From Streptomyces sp. DH24 (lineage in GTDB: Bacteria > Actinomycetota > Actinomycetes > Streptomycetales > Streptomycetaceae), in the NCBI RefSeq assembly GCF_029813775.1, contig NZ_JARVKW010000039.1:1-62219 (forward strand): a DNA stretch of 62,219 nucleotides, in the 5' to 3' direction. The number at the start of each line of letters is the position of its first letter. Position 1 is the stretch's first letter. Made by a program: the position numbers and the translations under genes. The notes beneath the pieces are model-generated. The model was not told where the DNA came from. It made no database searches and saw only the letters and a program-made list of their open reading frames with translations. Shown in pieces: positions 59,622-62,219 of the stretch.

Positions 59622-60650
59622 TCACCGCCCGCCGTAGAGCTCCCCGTACGAGGGCCACGCCCCGCCCGGCCCCGCCACCGGCTCCGCCGCCCGTACGGCG
59701 TTCACGATCGCCCGGGTCACCACGTCCGCGCCGGCCGCCAGCACCGCGTTCGGGGCGAGCGGGTCGCCGGCGTCCAGCGGGCGCCGCCCGGTCGCCAGCG
59801 CGAAGACGGTGTCGCCGTCGTTGAGCAGGTGCACCGGGCGCACGGCACGCGCGATGCCGTCGTGCGCCGTGCCCGCCAGCTTCTGCGCCTGCGCCCTGGA
59901 CAGGTCCGCGTCCGTGGCGACCACGGCCAGCGTGGTGTTCAGCGGGAGCGGACCGCTGCTCGCGGCGATCTCCGCGAGGCGTTGTCGCGCCGCCTCGTGG
60001 ACCGGCCCCTCCGGATACGTCACCCGGCCCCCGAACAACTCCCCGTACAACACACCCGTCTCCGGGTCCGTCACCGACCCCGCCGCGTTGGCCACCACCA
60101 GCGCCGCCACCGTGATCCCCGAGTCGAGGACCGTGCTCGCGGTGCCGACCCCGCCCTTCAGCGGTCCGACCGCCGCGCCGGTGCCGGCGCCCACGCACCC
60201 CTGCGGTACCGCCGCGCCGGGCGCGCTCGCCGCTGCCGCCTCCACCGCGGCCCGGCCCGTGGCCGCGTCCGGGCGGGCCCGGAAGTCGCCGCCGCGCCCC
60301 AGGTCGAAGACGCAGGCCGCCGGCACCACGGGCACCACGTGCGCCGGGTCCGGCCCGACCCGCACCCCGCGTCCCCGCTCCTCCAGCCAGGCCATCACAC
60401 CCGACGCCGCGTCCAGCCCGTAGGCGCTGCCGCCGGTCAGCACGATCGCGTCGACCTTCTGCACCAGGTTGCGCGGGTCCAGGGCGTCGGTCTCCTTGGT
60501 GCCGGGGCCGCCGCCGCGCACGTCCACCGCGGCGACCGCCCCGCCCTCCGGCGCCAGCACGACCGTGGTGCCGGTGAGCCAACCGTCCCCGGTGCGCGTG
60601 GCGTGCCCCACCCGCACCCCGGCCACGTCCGTCAATGCGTCAACTGTCAT
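59622..60650 (-). CDS. P1-family peptidase (DmpA/BapA-like, N-terminal nucleophile)
   Basis: A 342-aa protein of the S58/DmpA fold: DVAGVRVGHATRTGDGWLTGTTVVLAPEGG, VDVRGGGPGTKETD, VLTGGSAYGLDAASGVMAWLEE, and PLNTTLAVVATDADLSRAQAQKLA. In the family the proenzyme is cut just before the Ser/Thr that follows Asn in this last block, exposing the nucleophile. Members are aminopeptidases or beta-peptidyl aminopeptidases. No signal peptide is present. It stands alone with no operon partner. The ATG at 60650 lacks a strong ribosome site. Confidence 0.9.
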   Translation of the reverse strand: MTVDALTDVAGVRVGHATRTGDGWLTGTTVVLAPEGGAVAAVDVRGGGPGTKETDALDPRNLVQKVDAIVLTGGSAYGLDAASGVMAWLEERGRGVRVGPDPAHVVPVVPAACVFDLGRGGDFRARPDAATGRAAVEAAAASAPGAAVPQGCVGAGTGAAVGPLKGGVGTASTVLDSGITVAALVVANAAGSVTDPETGVLYGELFGGRVTYPEGPVHEAARQRLAEIAASSGPLPLNTTLAVVATDADLSRAQAQKLAGTAHDGIARAVRPVHLLNDGDTVFALATGRRPLDAGDPLAPNAVLAAGADVVTRAIVNAVRAAEPVAGPGGAWPSYGELYGGR

Positions 60651-60702
60651 GGCGCCCAGTCTTATCCAGCCGCCGTCACGACGGGGGCACCGCGCTGTCA
60701 GC

Positions 60703-60791
60703 CGGTTGTGGCGGGTGCCGTGGTGCGGGAGTCGGTTGTGGCGGGTGCCGTGGTGCGCGAGTCGGTCGTGCGGGTGCCGTGGTCCGGGAGC
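60703..60791. repeat. Three 29-30 bp tandem repeats
   Basis: A unit beginning CGGTTGTGGCGGGTGCCGTG lies at 60703-60732 and 60733-60762, and with a deletion and several substitutions at 60763-60791. The array lies between the divergent P1 peptidase and the small acidic-protein gene. Confidence 0.88.
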
Positions 60792-60889
60792 CGGTCGTCC
60801 GGCACGGGGGACGACCGGCCGGGGTTCTCCCGCGGGAGCGGCCGTTCCCGCGGGGCCGGGGCGCCGGGGCGGAGCCGTACCCTGGAGGC

Positions 60890-61075
60890 ATGAGTACCGC
60901 CGCCCCCGACCCCGAGCCGCGCGCGCCGAAGCCCGCGCTGATCTTCGACGACCCGCTGGACCAGCAGTCGTCGGACGACACGGACAGCGGCTGGGGCGAG
61001 CGGAGCGACGGCGACCGCGACAGCGCGGCCGATCTGAAGCGCTTCCTGGACGAGAAGCCGCCCCACCACCTGTAG
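60890..61075 (+). CDS. Small acidic conserved protein
   Basis: A 61-aa protein (PALIFDDPLDQQSSDDTDSGWGER, ending DLKRFLDEKPPHHL) of a type I recognise as widespread and uncharacterised in streptomycetes. The charged, Asp-rich middle suggests a mostly unfolded protein with a helical end. GGAGG lies only one nt before the ATG, too close for normal use, whereas TACCCT ends 7 nt before it, so a leaderless message is more likely. Its last codons are included in a 15-bp duplication. Confidence 0.78.
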   Translation: MSTAAPDPEPRAPKPALIFDDPLDQQSSDDTDSGWGERSDGDRDSAADLKRFLDEKPPHHL

Positions 61076-61191
61076 GCCCACCACCTGTAGGCCCGCCTCG
61101 TGCAGCCCTGCGACGTGCAGCCCTGCGACGTGCAGCGCTGCCGCGCCGTGTCCGGCCGACCGCTCACCACGTCCGGCCGACCGCTCACCAC
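61062..61191. repeat. Three successive micro-duplications
   Basis: CCCACCACCTGTAGG is duplicated at 61062 and 61077, CCCTGCGACGTGCAG at 61106 and 61121, and a 21-bp GTCCGGCCGACCGCTCACCA unit at 61150 and 61171. The first includes the stop of the small acidic gene and the last includes the stop of the SAF-domain gene. Confidence 0.92.
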
Positions 61192-61871
61192 AGCGTCACC
61201 GCCAGGCGGGCCGTTGCACTCGCTCCCGCCAGGCGCGCCGCCGTGGAACGGGGCACCGACAGCACGACCAGCGCCCCGCTCCCGGCCGGGTCGTCCAGGG
61301 CTTCCGGCACCTTCGCCACCCGCGCCCCGCGCGCGACCACCCGCGCCGCGCCGCCCGTCGCCGTCTCCCCGGCGGCGATGACGTCGACCCGGTCGCCCGG
61401 CCGCAGCAGTCGTACCGTCGCGGCGTCGGCGATCCGCACCGGTGCCGTCACGAGCCCGGCCGCGCGCTGCGTACGAACCGGACGATCCGCCGCCGGGGCT
61501 GCCGCGCGCGGTGGCGCCGGATCACCGGGGCGACCACGGACCCGCTCGGCGTCCCCGGGGCCTGCCGCCACCAGCGCCGCCGCTGTCACTGCGAGGCCCG
61601 CCGCCAGCGCCCGCCGACGGTGCCGAACGAGCCGGCCCAGCCCGTACCGGCCGCCGCGCACCCGCACCGGGGCGAAGTGCGGCACCTCGCAGGTGGGCGG
61701 GGCGTCGGCACCCGGGACGTGCGGGGAGACGGCAGCCGACGGGGCCGACGGAACCCGGGAGGGAGGCGGGGGCGGGGACGAGTACAGGGACGGGTGTGGC
61801 TGCGGCTGCGGCTGCGGAGACGGGTACGAGTTCGGGTTCGGGTATGGGGTCGGGTACGGAGCGAAGGACAC
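61185..61871 (-). CDS. SAF-domain protein, CpaB/RcpC-like
   Basis: A protein of about 228 aa. A Pro/Tyr/Gln-rich N-terminus (SFAPYPTPYPNPNSYP, then QPQPQPHP) precedes one membrane helix (about residues 87-105, ALAAGLAVTAAALVAAG) and an extracytoplasmic SAF/RcpC-type domain (about 135-228, VRIADAATVRLLRPGDRVDVIAAGE and LVVLSVPRSTAARLAGASATARLAVTLW). Relatives include CpaB proteins of Flp/Tad pili; no other pilus gene is in the window. The start is uncertain: GTG at 61871 has GGTGGTGG nearby, while GTG at 61958 is the longest possibility. Confidence 0.78.
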   Translation of the reverse strand: MSFAPYPTPYPNPNSYPSPQPQPQPHPSLYSSPPPPPSRVPSAPSAAVSPHVPGADAPPTCEVPHFAPVRVRGGRYGLGRLVRHRRRALAAGLAVTAAALVAAGPGDAERVRGRPGDPAPPRAAAPAADRPVRTQRAAGLVTAPVRIADAATVRLLRPGDRVDVIAAGETATGGAARVVARGARVAKVPEALDDPAGSGALVVLSVPRSTAARLAGASATARLAVTLW

Positions 61872-62219
61872 GGGACCACCACCAGCGACGAGGCGTTCGG
61901 CTTTCGGTCCACGATGCGGCTCCGCGCCGCTGCCCGCCGGGCCCCGTGCGTTACCCACGGGTTGTGGACAACTCCCTCACCCGAACGAGCTGTTCCGCTC
62001 CGCTCGGCCTCGTCCCGCCCCGCCCCGCTCCGCCGCGCCGGCCACCTGCGCTCCGGACTCAGCCCCCCGACCCCAGCCACCCAGCCGTGAGCAGAAAACG
62101 CCCCCCGGCCCCGACGGCCCCCGGCTCCTGACAGCCCTCGGCCCTCGGCCCACGCCCCGACGGCCCCCGCCCCACGCCCCGACCGGCCCCCCCCCCACCC
62201 CCCCACGCCCCCCCCCCCA
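61872..62219. other. Non-coding C-rich right end
   Basis: Apart from a possible N-terminal extension of the SAF gene up to 61958, I see no gene. From about 62090 the DNA turns into low-complexity CCCCGACGGCCCC and poly-C runs and ends in C-runs. A TTGTGGACAACTCCC-like stretch near 61961-61975 is the only promoter-like sequence. Confidence 0.6.

Overview
The window looks like chromosomal DNA of a Streptomyces or a very close relative. GC content is very high with G/C-rich third codon positions, many starts are GTG, many promoters look leaderless, and the gene content is typical of the genus (afsK-afsS-afsR, fused fbiC, hrdD, fruRKA, XRE/DUF397 pair, DUF6227). It starts with 23 C residues and ends in C-rich low-complexity DNA, so it may be a whole assembly contig rather than an arbitrary slice.

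Left block (about 0.2-27 kb). PNPOx-fold oxidase genes, a LysE exporter with a divergent Lrp regulator, and a TetR gene precede the AfsK signalling locus. That locus holds kbpA (AfsK-binding inhibitor, VOC fold), afsK (Ser/Thr kinase with a PQQ propeller), a secreted protein, afsS (55 aa, four 12-residue repeats) and afsR (SARP/NB-ARC/TPR regulator). Coenzyme F420 genes follow: an LLM oxidoreductase with a clear TetR-type operator, and fbiC. Then come cell-envelope and housekeeping genes (an L,D-transpeptidase-like protein without catalytic Cys, DUF2165, a degenerate ADP-ribosylglycohydrolase-like protein, a sodium:solute symporter, a polytopic membrane protein, a D-Ala-D-Ala carboxypeptidase with a very long acidic N-terminus, GPP34) and an XRE/DUF397 pair. 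From memory of S. coelicolor this follows the SCO4420-SCO4442 order.

Middle block (about 27-39 kb). This is more mosaic: a glutathione peroxidase with a small co-transcribed gene, an ArsR-like regulator with a divergent MFS gene, a secreted protein, a family PL11 rhamnogalacturonan lyase behind a LacI-type operator, a gene remnant, an HxlR/MFS pair of visibly lower GC, two overlapping genes of unknown function, and tRNA-Arg(CCT).

Right block (about 39-62 kb). It holds a PAS-GAF-SpoIIE phosphatase, a tandem IclR regulator, an M6 metalloprotease, TetR + DHA2 exporter, MarR + extradiol dioxygenase, hrdD behind a textbook sigma-R promoter, TetR, WYL regulator + DHA2 exporter, the fruR-fruK-fruA fructose PTS operon with an extra 71-codon reading frame wedged between fruK and fruA, DUF6227, a P1-family peptidase, a small acidic protein and an SAF-domain protein. 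From memory this matches S. coelicolor SCO3188-SCO3207, so the window appears to join two regions that lie apart in that species. Intergenic regions of this block are unusually rich in short tandem repeats.

Regulation is the main theme: about 17 DNA-binding or signalling proteins, with several operators and promoters readable directly. I found no CRISPR array, no insertion sequence, no rRNA and no secondary-metabolite core enzymes.
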